Shown here piece by piece: positions 37,763-47,475 of a stretch of 51,621 nucleotides of DNA. The stretch is from assembly GCA_026706665.1 (NCBI GenBank), contig JAPOYI010000176.1, positions 1 through 51,621 on the forward strand, written 5' to 3'. The first letter of the stretch is position 1. Every line of letters starts with the position of its first letter. The notes under the pieces are model-generated. The model worked only from the letters and a program-made list of their open reading frames with translations, did no database searches and had not been told where the DNA came from. The translations under genes and the position numbers were made by a program. Origin of the DNA: Gammaproteobacteria bacterium (lineage in GTDB: Bacteria > Pseudomonadota > Gammaproteobacteria > Pseudomonadales > Azotimanducaceae).

Positions 37763-38233
37763 TCAAAGCTCTCCCGCCAGCCGATCAAGAAGTTCGCTGT
37801 GGCGGCGCCGGTCGATGCTGGCTGACAGGATTCTCTCCGCGCCCTGGACCGCGAGCGCGGCCACCTGCGCCCGCAATGCTTCCTTGACGCGGTTGACGTC
37901 CTGTTCCACTTCCGCGGCGGCCGCCTGCTTCAGGCGTTCGCCCTCTTCCCGAGCTTCGGCCCTCGCCTGCTCGATCATCTGCGTGGCCTGTCCACGGGCC
38001 TGATCGACGATCTGCCGCGCCTCTTCCCGAGCTTCCCGCAACTTCGCGTCCGCCCTTTCCTGGGCGAGCTCAAGGTCTTTCTGGGCCTGCTCGGCGGCCT
38101 CCAGGCCATCCGCAATCGTCTTCTGCCGCTCCCGCATGGCCTGGCGCAGAAACGGCCAGATGAACCGATGGCAGAACCACACGAAGATGAGAAAAACAAC
38201 GGACTGCGCGAGGAGCGTAGCGGTGATGTTCAT
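37763..38233 (-). CDS. atpF: F1Fo ATP synthase subunit b
   Basis: A 156-residue stator subunit: one N-terminal transmembrane helix ([20 protein letters not shown]) followed by a long charged coiled coil of Ala, Glu, Gln and Arg. It forms the dimeric peripheral stalk anchoring delta. The length is the same as E. coli AtpF. Confidence 0.96.
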   Translation of the reverse strand: MNITATLLAQSVVFLIFVWFCHRFIWPFLRQAMRERQKTIADGLEAAEQAQKDLELAQERADAKLREAREEARQIVDQARGQATQMIEQARAEAREEGERLKQAAAAEVEQDVNRVKEALRAQVAALAVQGAERILSASIDRRRHSELLDRLAGEL

Positions 38234-38268
38234 CTGCCTTGCCTCTCCTTAACTGGCTTGTTGGCCGG

Positions 38269-38508
<240 letters not shown>

Positions 38509-38575
38509 TTACACACTCCTTGCTACGCCTTTCGGCCGTTGACTGTTGTTTGCACTGCTTTGCCTTCCATTCTGA

Positions 38576-39427
<852 letters not shown>

Positions 39428-39512
39428 TCAAGCTTGATCTTCGTGTTCCGTCGGAGCGCTTCTGAAACCGCTCCTCATCTTTATCTTTTCCGGCTTGCCC
39501 GGCCGTCCGCCT

Positions 39513-39911
39513 TCACGCCCGCCCGCCAATCCGGGGCAGCACCGGGGCGATCATCTGCACCATGATCGCGACTGTCAGCGCGGCAAAAAACCCCAGCGGC
39601 TCTATCGTGGCCAAGGCAAACGCCGCTGCCATCAGGACCGCGGTCAGCAACCACTTGAATACGCCATGGCCAACCAATCGCCTGGCCTCGCGCAGCCGCG
39701 CATCGTCGCCGTCGAGAGACAACCGCCGCGCCGCGCCGAGAGCAAAGATTGCATTCGGCAGCACCACCACCGCTCCTCCTAACAGGGCGGACCCCAACTG
39801 GGGCCCCGCAAGCAGAGTCGAGCCCGCCTGGTCACAAAACGACATCAACAGGCACACCGCCACGACGGCGGCGATTTGAAGACCCACGATGCGAAACGGC
39901 GCCGCCATCAC
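39513..39911 (-). CDS. atpI: ATP synthase protein I
   Basis: A 132-residue protein with four hydrophobic segments, in the position of atpI at the head of the atp operon. AtpI assists c-ring assembly or Mg2+ supply. QLGSALLGGAVVVLPNAIFA matches the family pattern. The start is ATG 39911 or the adjacent ATG 39908. Confidence 0.85.
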   Translation of the reverse strand: MMAAPFRIVGLQIAAVVAVCLLMSFCDQAGSTLLAGPQLGSALLGGAVVVLPNAIFALGAARRLSLDGDDARLREARRLVGHGVFKWLLTAVLMAAAFALATIEPLGFFAALTVAIMVQMIAPVLPRIGGRA

Positions 39912-40038
39912 CTATGCGCTAACGGCCCCGGGGGTGCGCGACGGGAGCGCATTATACGTATGCAAACGCACGATGGAAGCGCCTCGCCCGACGGGCCGGC
40001 AGAACATGCGGAATTGCGCCGTTCCACGGCACGGCCTG

Positions 40039-40896
40039 CTAACGCAGATGCTCCAGGATGCCTTCGAGTTCGTCGAGGTTGGTGTATGAGATGACCACCC
40101 GGCCCCTGCCCTTCGCGGTATGCGAAATGGCTACCCGCGCGCCGAGCCTGCTGGACAGCTCCCGTTCGAGCCGCACCGTGTCGGGGTCGCGCGCCCGCGT
40201 CGTCGTCGAAGCTTCTGCTACCTCCTGTGCCCGACGCGCCATCGCTTCCGTCTGGCGGACCGACAGCCCCCTTTCGGCTGCCAGACGGGCAATACGCGCC
40301 TGCGACCCCCCATCCAGCGGGAGGAGCGCCCGCGCATGACCCATTTCCAGGGCGCCGGACTGCAGTAATTCGCGCGCGACCTCGCCGAGGTCGAGCAGGC
40401 GCAGCAGGTTGGAGACTGCCGGCCGGGACTTGCCCACGGCGGCGGCGGCTTCCTCGTGCGTCATCCCGAACTCGTCCAGCAGACGGCGCAACCCGTCGGC
40501 CTCTTCGAGCGGCGTCAGCGCTTCGCGCTGGATGTTCTCGATGAGCGCCATGGCCATGGCTTCGCTGTCATCCACGTCCCGGACAACAGCGGCGATCCGG
40601 CCCAATCCCGCCATCTGCGCGGCGCGCCAGCGCCGCTCTCCGGCGATCAGTTCGTAGCCGCCGCCGGGGCGGGGGCGCACCACGATGGGCTGCATCAATC
40701 CCTGGGATTCGATGGACGCGGCGAGTTCCTCGATGCCTTCGTCCGGGATATGCATGCGGGGTTGATGCGGGCTCCGGAACACTTCCTCGATGCCCACTTC
40801 CTGGAAACCCGGTGTTGGGGCCGCCGTTGCCTCGGACGTGGGGCTGCCCAGCATCGCCTCCAATCCGCGTCCGAGACGCCTTCTTCTTTCCACCAT
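40039..40896 (-). CDS. parB: Chromosome partitioning protein ParB
   Basis: A 285-residue ParB/Spo0J protein that binds parS and spreads as a CTP-dependent clamp. RRLGRGLEAMLG is the N-terminal ParA-interacting patch. IVVRPRPGGGYELIAGERRW, the CTP-binding box, and ALIENIQREALTPLEEA are conserved, followed by the helix-turn-helix MTHEEAAAAVGKSRPAVSN. It would normally follow parA, but no parA is present. The upstream 134 bp lead to a divergent unrelated gene, so synteny breaks here. Confidence 0.95.
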   Translation of the reverse strand: MVERRRRLGRGLEAMLGSPTSEATAAPTPGFQEVGIEEVFRSPHQPRMHIPDEGIEELAASIESQGLMQPIVVRPRPGGGYELIAGERRWRAAQMAGLGRIAAVVRDVDDSEAMAMALIENIQREALTPLEEADGLRRLLDEFGMTHEEAAAAVGKSRPAVSNLLRLLDLGEVARELLQSGALEMGHARALLPLDGGSQARIARLAAERGLSVRQTEAMARRAQEVAEASTTTRARDPDTVRLERELSSRLGARVAISHTAKGRGRVVISYTNLDELEGILEHLR

Positions 40897-41030
40897 CTCA
40901 GGCTGGCGCCTGCACCCCGCGCCGCGGTCCCGGCCTCAGGCGCCGATCATACACGCTCACCGCCCCGCCGTTGCCCCGCCACATTGCCCATATTGCTCCC
41001 AACACTCCCTTGAATGATGATTGCCAACGC

Positions 41031-44000
41031 ATGGCGTACCGTTACCTCTTTCCGATTATTGCCTGTCTCGCCATGGGCGGCTGTGGCGGTGGTGGCAGCT
41101 CCCCGCCACCCCCTCCTCCTCCACCTCCGCCGCCGCCACCGCCGCCGCCACCCCCGGAGATTGTCTTCGCACAAGTCGAGGACGCGGGGCTCGACAGGCC
41201 GTACAGGGCAAAGTTCGGAGACCTTTCCGTGCCGGAGCGTTTCAGCGGCGGCATCGCCGCGGGCGACTACGACGGGGACGGGGACATCGACCTCTACGTG
41301 GTCGGCGGCGACCTGGACCCGAACAGCCTGTACGAGAACCAGGGCGACGGGACTTTCCTCGACACCACCGAGGAAATGACCCCGGTCATCACCCACAAGG
41401 GCAGCGGGCCGGCCTTCGGCGACATCGACGGCGACGGCGATCTCGACCTGTTTCTTGGCGCCGTGGAAGGGGGGCGCTACTACATGCTCGAGAACCGCGA
41501 TGGCGCCTTCTTCGACGAAACCAGCGGATCGGGCATCGAACTGAACGCCTCCAACACGGTTTCCGCCACGTTCTTCGACTACGACCGCGATGGCTATCTC
41601 GACCTGTTCCTGTCGCACTGGGGCGTTGACCGGGAAGCGGGCGAGGATACGGAGACCGTCTGGCGCAACAGGGGCGACGGCACGTTCGCAAGCGCGAGCC
41701 TGGAGACAGGCATCGCGGCGGTGCTCGTAGACGGCGACACGGACTTGTCCTTCACGCCCAACCTCGCCGATATCGACAACGACGGCGACGGGGACCTTCT
41801 CATGACCGGGGACGAAGGGACGAGCCAGGTATTCCTCAACGACGGAGACGGCCGCTTCATCAAATCCACCGACCGGGATGTCATCGTCGACCAGGCCGGG
41901 TCGGGCGCGGCCGTTTTCGACTACGACAACGATGGCGATCTCGACTGGTTCGTGTCGTCAAGCCACATCGCTGGCGCTGACCGCACGGGAAACCGCCTTT
42001 ACCGCAACACCGGGTCCGGTGAGTTCGAAGACGCCACCGAGGCCGCCAACGTCGCCGATGGCGGCTGGGGGTGGGGAACCTGCGCGGCCGACTTCGACAA
42101 CGACGGCAATCTCGACATCTTCCAGGTCAATGGCTGGGGCGAGGACTCGGGTACGGATTTTCGCGACATCCCGGTGCGATTCTTCTATTCCCAGGGGGAC
42201 GGAACCTTCGAAGAGCGGGCGACCGATTTCGGGCTCGAAGACGCGGGGCAAGGCCGGGGCGTCGCGTGCTTCGATGCGGAACGCGACGGCGATATCGATA
42301 TCGTCCTCACCAATGCCAGCGCGGACCACATCGTCTACTACCGCAACGACACCGAGAACGATAACCGCTACCTCACGGTCAAGGTCACGGCGCTTGGCGC
42401 GAACACGTCTGGCGTGGGCACCCTGGTCGAAGCCAGGATGTCCGACCGGACACAGATCCGTACCGTGGGCGGAACCAACAACTACGCCTCGCACGATCCG
42501 CTCGAAGCGCACTTCGGCCTGGGCGACGAGACGACCGTCGACATCCGGGTGGTCTGGCCCGACGGCGAAGTCAGCCGCGAGAACGACGTGGAGGCCGACC
42601 AGGTCGTAACCCTCGAGCAACCCCAGCCGCGATTGCGGCTGGGCGTCCGGCAGGGCAGGGGGGCCGGCTTCTATGTCGAAGGCGAAGCGATTGAGGTTCG
42701 GGCCCTGCAACCTATTCACGGCTACTACTTCAGCCACTGGTCGAGCAGCGGCGGCGGCACCTTCGAAGACGTCTTTTCCCCCGAGACGACGTTTACCATG
42801 CCGGCTGATAGCGTCAGCATTACCGCGCACTACATCCCGGGCGCAGCTCCGGGCCACGACGCCTCGGTGGCACGGCGCTGGAACGAGGCGCTACTCGCAT
42901 CGATCCGAAACGACTTTGCGCGCCCCGTGGTGCATGCCCGCAACCTGTTCCACGCGTCCGCCGCCATGTATGACATCTGGGCGGCCTACGGGGACGTCGC
43001 GGTCCCCTGGCTGCTGGGCCGCACGAGAGCGGGCGAGACGTGCGAGTTCGATGCGGCGGCGCTTGCCATTCCCGACGATCCCGAAGCATTGAAGGCGGCG
43101 CGCGAGGAGGCCATGAGCTTCGCCGCGTATCGCCTGATCGAGCATCGATTCACGCGCGCGCCGGTGTCGGGACAGCGCCGGATCACGCGGGACATCGACG
43201 CCCTCATGGGTTATCTGGCCCTGCGCCTCGACTTTGATCCCGACAACGACTCGGCAGACTACGCGTCCGGATCGCCGGGAGCCCTGGGCAACCACGTCGC
43301 CCGGTGCTACATCGACTTCGGCATGGCCGACGGCGCCAACGAAGCCAATGACTATGCCAACACCGCCTACATGCCCGTGAACCCTCCGCTCGAACCGCAC
43401 CTGCCGGGCAATCCCGACATCGTCGACCTCAACCGCTGGCAACCCCTGTCCTTGCGGGAGTTCATCGACCAGTCAGGCAACGTCGTCACGGGGACGATCG
43501 ATCACCTCGGTCCGGAATGGGGACAGGTGGTGCCGTTCGCGCTCTCGGAGACGGACCTCAAGCTCTACCAGCGACCGGGCGAGACGTTCGACTACTGGGT
43601 GTATCACGACCCCGGACCCCCGCCCACCATCGACGGCACCCTCTCGGACAACTACAAGTGGACCCACTCCCTCGTTGCCATCTGGTCGAGTCATCTCGAC
43701 CCGGACGGACCGGATGACGCGGAGTGCGAGCAAGGCTCGATGGAACCCATCTGCCGGGGAGCGCAACTCGTTGACATTTCCCCGGCCAGCCTCGGCAATG
43801 TCGGTACCGAATCCTATCCGAGGGCGTTCGAAGACTACCCGGCGTTCTACGCCAACGACGGCGGGGATCCAGGAACCGGCTATGACATCAATCCCGCGAC
43901 CGGCGCGCCCTACGAGCCGCAAATGGTGCCGCTCGGAGACTACGCGCGCGTGCTGGCAGAGTTCTGGGCGGACGGCCCGGATTCAGAGACGCCGCCCGGC

Positions 44001-44801
44001 CACTGGTTCGTGATCCTGAACGAGGTCAACGACCACCCGCTCCTCTCACGGCGATTCGCCGGGGGCGGGCCGGATCTCTCGCTTCTGGAGTGGGACATCA
44101 AGGCTTACTTCATGATGGGCGGCGCCATGCACGACGCGGCGATCGCCGCCTGGGGCATCAAGGGCTGGTATGACTACATCCGCCCCATCTCAGCGATCAG
44201 GGCCATGGCGGACCGGGGCCAGAGCAGCGATGCGAACCTCGCGTCCCATGACGTGGACGGCATTCCACTATCCGATGGCCATGTGGAACTCGTGGAGGAC
44301 GGCGACGACCTGGCGGGCGACGACGGCGAGCACGTCGGCAAGATCAAGCTGCTGGCGTGGCGCGGCCCGGACCACATCTCGAATCCCAGGGTCGACGCGG
44401 CCGGCGTGGGATGGATCCTGGCGGAGAACTGGTGGCCCTACCAGCGGCCCAGCTTCGTGACGCCGCCGTTCGCCGGATACGTTTCCGGGCACTCGACCTA
44501 CTCCCGCACGGCAGCGGAGTTGATGACGGCGCTCACCGGCAATCCCTACTTCCCGGGAGGAATGAGCGGCTTCGAGATCGTCGCCAACGAGTTTCTTGTC
44601 TTCGAGGAGGGGCCGAGCGTGGACATGGTCCTGCAGTGGGCGACATACCGAGACGCATCGGACCAGACGAGCCTGTCTCGCATCTGGGGCGGGATTCATC
44701 CGCCGGCCGACGACATTCCCGGCCGTCTGATCGGACTCAAGCTGGGACCGGCGGCCTTCGAGCTGGCGCTGGACTATTTCAACGGGACCGTCGAGCCCTG
44801 A
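41031..44801 (+). CDS. Lipoprotein fusing VCBS/UnbV repeats to a vanadium-haloperoxidase-like domain
   Basis: A 1256-residue exported protein. The leader ends in AMGGC with lipidation Cys18, then 18 consecutive prolines (25-42). Residues 60-430 hold FG-GAP/VCBS-like repeats (DYDGDGDIDLY, DIDGDGDLDLF, DYDNDGDLDWF), probably a calcium-binding propeller. RYLTVKVTALGANTSGVG to WPDGEV is an UnbV/ASPIC domain. A short segment with FTMPADSVSITAHY resembles InlB-type repeats. The last 600 residues match vanadium-dependent haloperoxidase/PAP2 proteins: YDYIRPISAIR near 1035, SGH at 1152-1154, and R1217-x5-H1223 in SRIWGGIHPPAD. It may be a haloperoxidase or a phosphatase; substrates are unknown. Confidence 0.88.
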   Translation: MAYRYLFPIIACLAMGGCGGGGSSPPPPPPPPPPPPPPPPPPEIVFAQVEDAGLDRPYRAKFGDLSVPERFSGGIAAGDYDGDGDIDLYVVGGDLDPNSLYENQGDGTFLDTTEEMTPVITHKGSGPAFGDIDGDGDLDLFLGAVEGGRYYMLENRDGAFFDETSGSGIELNASNTVSATFFDYDRDGYLDLFLSHWGVDREAGEDTETVWRNRGDGTFASASLETGIAAVLVDGDTDLSFTPNLADIDNDGDGDLLMTGDEGTSQVFLNDGDGRFIKSTDRDVIVDQAGSGAAVFDYDNDGDLDWFVSSSHIAGADRTGNRLYRNTGSGEFEDATEAANVADGGWGWGTCAADFDNDGNLDIFQVNGWGEDSGTDFRDIPVRFFYSQGDGTFEERATDFGLEDAGQGRGVACFDAERDGDIDIVLTNASADHIVYYRNDTENDNRYLTVKVTALGANTSGVGTLVEARMSDRTQIRTVGGTNNYASHDPLEAHFGLGDETTVDIRVVWPDGEVSRENDVEADQVVTLEQPQPRLRLGVRQGRGAGFYVEGEAIEVRALQPIHGYYFSHWSSSGGGTFEDVFSPETTFTMPADSVSITAHYIPGAAPGHDASVARRWNEALLASIRNDFARPVVHARNLFHASAAMYDIWAAYGDVAVPWLLGRTRAGETCEFDAAALAIPDDPEALKAAREEAMSFAAYRLIEHRFTRAPVSGQRRITRDIDALMGYLALRLDFDPDNDSADYASGSPGALGNHVARCYIDFGMADGANEANDYANTAYMPVNPPLEPHLPGNPDIVDLNRWQPLSLREFIDQSGNVVTGTIDHLGPEWGQVVPFALSETDLKLYQRPGETFDYWVYHDPGPPPTIDGTLSDNYKWTHSLVAIWSSHLDPDGPDDAECEQGSMEPICRGAQLVDISPASLGNVGTESYPRAFEDYPAFYANDGGDPGTGYDINPATGAPYEPQMVPLGDYARVLAEFWADGPDSETPPGHWFVILNEVNDHPLLSRRFAGGGPDLSLLEWDIKAYFMMGGAMHDAAIAAWGIKGWYDYIRPISAIRAMADRGQSSDANLASHDVDGIPLSDGHVELVEDGDDLAGDDGEHVGKIKLLAWRGPDHISNPRVDAAGVGWILAENWWPYQRPSFVTPPFAGYVSGHSTYSRTAAELMTALTGNPYFPGGMSGFEIVANEFLVFEEGPSVDMVLQWATYRDASDQTSLSRIWGGIHPPADDIPGRLIGLKLGPAAFELALDYFNGTVEP

Positions 44802-44916
44802 TCGTCCACAGATATCTTCCTCTCATCTGTTACCGGCTCGTTCCAACGCGGGCCGGGGCTCATGCAACACATACAGCCCGATCTTCCGAGGCACCAACCA
44901 ACGCCCTCGAATAGCT

Positions 44917-45055
44917 GGCAACATACTCGAAATCCTCGATCTGGCCGTCGAGTTCAAGACGGACATCGGCGTCACCCGCGCCTTGCGCGAGGTCGGTTTC
45001 GACGTGCCCAAGGGCTAGGTCACAGGCCATCGCAGGCGAATCTCGGCCCGGGCGC
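44917..45055 (+). pseudogene. Decayed copy of the 5' end of the ABC ATPase gene at 45637
   Basis: CAACATACTCGAAAT and the next 130 or so bases align with 45644-45780, the first 45 codons of the intact ATPase gene, at roughly 90 percent identity. An in-frame TAG replaces a Gly/Glu codon and a 1-base insertion follows near 45020. Homology fades before the Walker A motif. The rest of 44802-45146 contains nothing else that I can identify. Confidence 0.85.
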
Positions 45056-45146
45056 CTTCCGAGCCTCGAAGGCTAGCTCCAGGCTATGCGCGGAGGCTTG
45101 CCTTTCACCGCGACGGCGACAACATCACGGGCATGTCTGGGACGGT

Positions 45147-45392
45147 TCAAATCAGTTTGGCAATTGCGATGGCCAGACCGGCAACGGCGACCATGCCGCC
45201 CACAAGCCGCCACAGCAGGCGCGCTTCCAATTCGGCCAAAGCGGCCGTCAAGTCGGATTTCGTTACCAGGTCATCGCGACCGGACTGCGCGGCGGTCCCG
45301 GCCTCCGCCGCGATGGCCTCCGCCTGCTCGCGCGGCAGTCCCGCTTCCTCCAGCCGATGCGTGGCGCCCAAGATGTCGAATGCCGTGGCCAT
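45147..45392 (-). CDS. DUF1640-like coiled-coil protein with C-terminal membrane helix
   Basis: An 81-residue protein starting MATAFDILGATHRLEEAGLP. The order is a helical N-terminus with REQAEAIAAE, then the coiled-coil linker LVTKSDLTAALAELEARLLW, then one transmembrane helix (LVGGMVAVAGLAIAIAKLI). That is the layout of short DUF1640/CCDC90-like bacterial proteins of unknown function, often found in variable regions. It lies between the two copies of the ABC ATPase 5' end, so it may be part of an insertion. Confidence 0.75.
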   Translation of the reverse strand: MATAFDILGATHRLEEAGLPREQAEAIAAEAGTAAQSGRDDLVTKSDLTAALAELEARLLWRLVGGMVAVAGLAIAIAKLI

Positions 45393-45502
45393 GCCCCGAT
45401 TCTACGTGATTGTTGCGCAAAGTGTTCGCTGTGCAACATCCCATCATCCCATGAAGCAACGGTGCGCCGGCACTCCTGAAGAACGTCGCTGAATGTCGCT
45501 GC

Positions 45503-45530
45503 TTGCCCTTCCCTCCAGTACCACTATACA
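45503..45530 (+). promoter_or_regulatory. Candidate promoter for the ABC ATPase pair
   Basis: TTGCCC (45503-45508) and TATACA (45525-45530) are separated by 16 bp, giving initiation near 45537 and a leader of about 100 bases before the ATG at 45637. Bases 45393-45636 hold no gene that I can support. Confidence 0.4.
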
Positions 45531-45636
45531 TTCTGTTGCTGGTGCCAGAATTGCGTCTCGTGCTCAATGCTCCGGCGTTCGCACTGTCCGGGGAGCGCAA
45601 GGCGGCAAGGCCGACAGCAACCGAAACTTGGAGCCC

Positions 45637-46578
45637 ATGCCCGACAACGTACTCGAAATCCGCGACCTGGCCGTCGAGTTCAAGACGGACATCGGCGTGA
45701 CCCACGCCTTGCGCGAGGTCGGTTTCGACGTGCCGAGGGGCGAGGTCACGGCCATCGTCGGCGAATCGGGCTCCGGCAAGTCCGTGACCGCCAACTGCAT
45801 CATGCGGCTCATCCAGCCGCCGGGGGAGATCACCAGCGGGCGAATCGATTTCTCGCCCACGGGTACCGAACCCTTCGACATCGTGTCGCTGAAAACCAAG
45901 GACCCGCGGCTGCTGGACCTTCGGGGCGGCCTGATCAGCATGGTGTTCCAGGAGCCCATGACCGCGCTGTCCCCGGTCTACACGGTGGGGAACCAGGTCG
46001 CCGAGGCGATTCTCTGCCATCGCAAGGTCTCGAAGAAGCAGGCCTGGGCGGAGGCGGCGGACATGCTCGAGCGCGTCGGGATCGACGATGTGCCCCGGCG
46101 CATACGCCAGTATCCCTTCGAGTTCTCGGGCGGAATGCGCCAACGGGTCGTGATCGCCATGGCGCTCGTGTGCCAGCCGGAACTCCTGATCTGCGACGAG
46201 CCGACCACTGCCCTCGACGTCACGATACAGGCGGAAATCCTGACGTTGATCCGCAGCCTGCAGCGCGACCTCGAGAACACGGTGCTCTTCATCACGCATG
46301 ACCTCGGCGTCGTGGCCCAGTTGGCCGACCAGGTCGTGGTCATGTACGGGGGCCGCGTGCTGGAAATCGGAAGTGTCCGCCAGGTGCTGAAAGACCCCGT
46401 CCATCCATACACGCGCGGTCTGCTGGCCGCGATTCCCGGTCTCGCGGAGAGAGGTCAGCGGCTCGAGACGATGGCAAGCGTGCTGGGCGACGCCGACATC
46501 ATCACGCCGCATCCATTGAGGCGGCTGTCGGACGGCCGCCAGGTCAGTCTGGCCCCCGGGCCGACGAGGCGGTCATGA
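45637..46578 (+). CDS. Peptide-type ABC transporter ATPase (DppD/OppD-like)
   Basis: A 313-residue ABC ATPase. Walker A is GESGSGKS, the Q-loop is MVFQEPMTALSP, the signature is FSGGMRQR, Walker B is LLICDEPTTALD, and the switch is ITHDLGVV. The C-terminal HPYTRGLLAAIPG is the oligopeptide/dipeptide motif. The downstream ATPase overlaps by 4 bp, so the two form a heterodimeric pair. No permease or binding-protein gene is adjacent, so the membrane part must be encoded elsewhere. Its 5' end is duplicated in decayed form at 44917-45055. Confidence 0.93.
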   Translation: MPDNVLEIRDLAVEFKTDIGVTHALREVGFDVPRGEVTAIVGESGSGKSVTANCIMRLIQPPGEITSGRIDFSPTGTEPFDIVSLKTKDPRLLDLRGGLISMVFQEPMTALSPVYTVGNQVAEAILCHRKVSKKQAWAEAADMLERVGIDDVPRRIRQYPFEFSGGMRQRVVIAMALVCQPELLICDEPTTALDVTIQAEILTLIRSLQRDLENTVLFITHDLGVVAQLADQVVVMYGGRVLEIGSVRQVLKDPVHPYTRGLLAAIPGLAERGQRLETMASVLGDADIITPHPLRRLSDGRQVSLAPGPTRRS

Positions 46579-47390
46579 CCGAGCGGCTGCTTGAAGTCGA
46601 GGGGATAAGCAAGGCCTTCGACGGCGTCATGGCCATCGAGAACATCAGCTTTTCCCTGGATGCGTCGGAGACCCTCGGCATCGTGGGCGAATCCGGTTCC
46701 GGGAAAACCACCCTGGCCCGCTGCATCCTGCGGGCGATAGATCCAGACATCGGAACCGTGCGTTTCAGGGGCAAGGACGGCTGGCATCCGCTGCACGCGA
46801 TGACCGATTCCGAGTTGATCCCCCTGCGCCAGGAAATGCAGATGGTGTTCCAGGATCCGTTCTCGTCACTGAACCCGCGAATGACGGTGCAGGAGATCCT
46901 GGAGGAGCCGCTCATCATCCACAAGATAGGCACCCGGGCGTCGAGGCGGGAGGCGGTGCTGGACATCCTCGACCGGGTGCAGATGGAATCCGACTCGCTG
47001 ACGCGGTATCCGCACGCCTTCTCCGGCGGGCAGCGGCAACGGATCGGGATCGCGCGCGCCCTGATCCTGCGGCCGAAACTGGTGGTCTGCGACGAGGCCG
47101 TCTCCGCGCTGGACGTGTCCGTACAGGCCCAGATCATCAACCTCCTGGAAGACCTGCAGAAGGAACTGGGTCTCACCTATCTCTTCGTCGCGCATGACCT
47201 CAGCGTCGTGCGTCATATCTGCGACCGGATCCTCGTGATGCACCGCGGCCGGGTCGTCGAGGCGGGGCCCGTCGAGGAGGTCTTCACCAATCCACGGGAG
47301 GACTACACCCGACTGCTCCTGTCGGCGATTCCGTCGCCCGATCCCGACGTGCCCCTGCAGCCACTCGACCGGCAGGTCCTGGGCTTATGA
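46575..47390 (+). CDS. Peptide-type ABC transporter ATPase (DppF/OppF-like)
   Basis: A 271-residue ABC ATPase coupled to the preceding one by an ATGA overlap. Walker A GESGSGKT, Q-loop MVFQDPFSSLNPRMTV, signature FSGGQRQRIGIARAL, Walker B LVVCDEAVSALD (Ala in place of Pro after DE) and switch VAHDLSVVRH are intact. It ends shortly after DYTRLLLSAIPSPDP and lacks the longer tail of E. coli OppF (334). The diiron gene cluster begins 86 bp downstream. Confidence 0.93.
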   Translation: MTERLLEVEGISKAFDGVMAIENISFSLDASETLGIVGESGSGKTTLARCILRAIDPDIGTVRFRGKDGWHPLHAMTDSELIPLRQEMQMVFQDPFSSLNPRMTVQEILEEPLIIHKIGTRASRREAVLDILDRVQMESDSLTRYPHAFSGGQRQRIGIARALILRPKLVVCDEAVSALDVSVQAQIINLLEDLQKELGLTYLFVAHDLSVVRHICDRILVMHRGRVVEAGPVEEVFTNPREDYTRLLLSAIPSPDPDVPLQPLDRQVLGL

Positions 47391-47440
47391 CGGGCCCACC
47401 AACACGAAGTTCTTGCCCGTTCCGACCACCCGTTGTGGTG

Positions 47441-47446
47441 TATATT
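47441..47446 (+). promoter_or_regulatory. Possible -10 element of the diiron cluster
   Basis: TATATT at 47441-47446 lies 30 bp before the ATG at 47476. TTCCGA at 47420-47425 is a weak -35 at 15 bp. AGGGA at 47464-47468 would serve as ribosome binding site. The five-gene cluster could thus have its own promoter or be read through from the ABC genes. Confidence 0.3.
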
Positions 47447-47475
47447 CCCCGGTCGATTTCAGCAGGGAACTGGGC

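Noticed and set aside
40897-41030. parS site near parB
   Set aside because: No sequence resembling the consensus TGTTTCACGTGAAACA is visible here.
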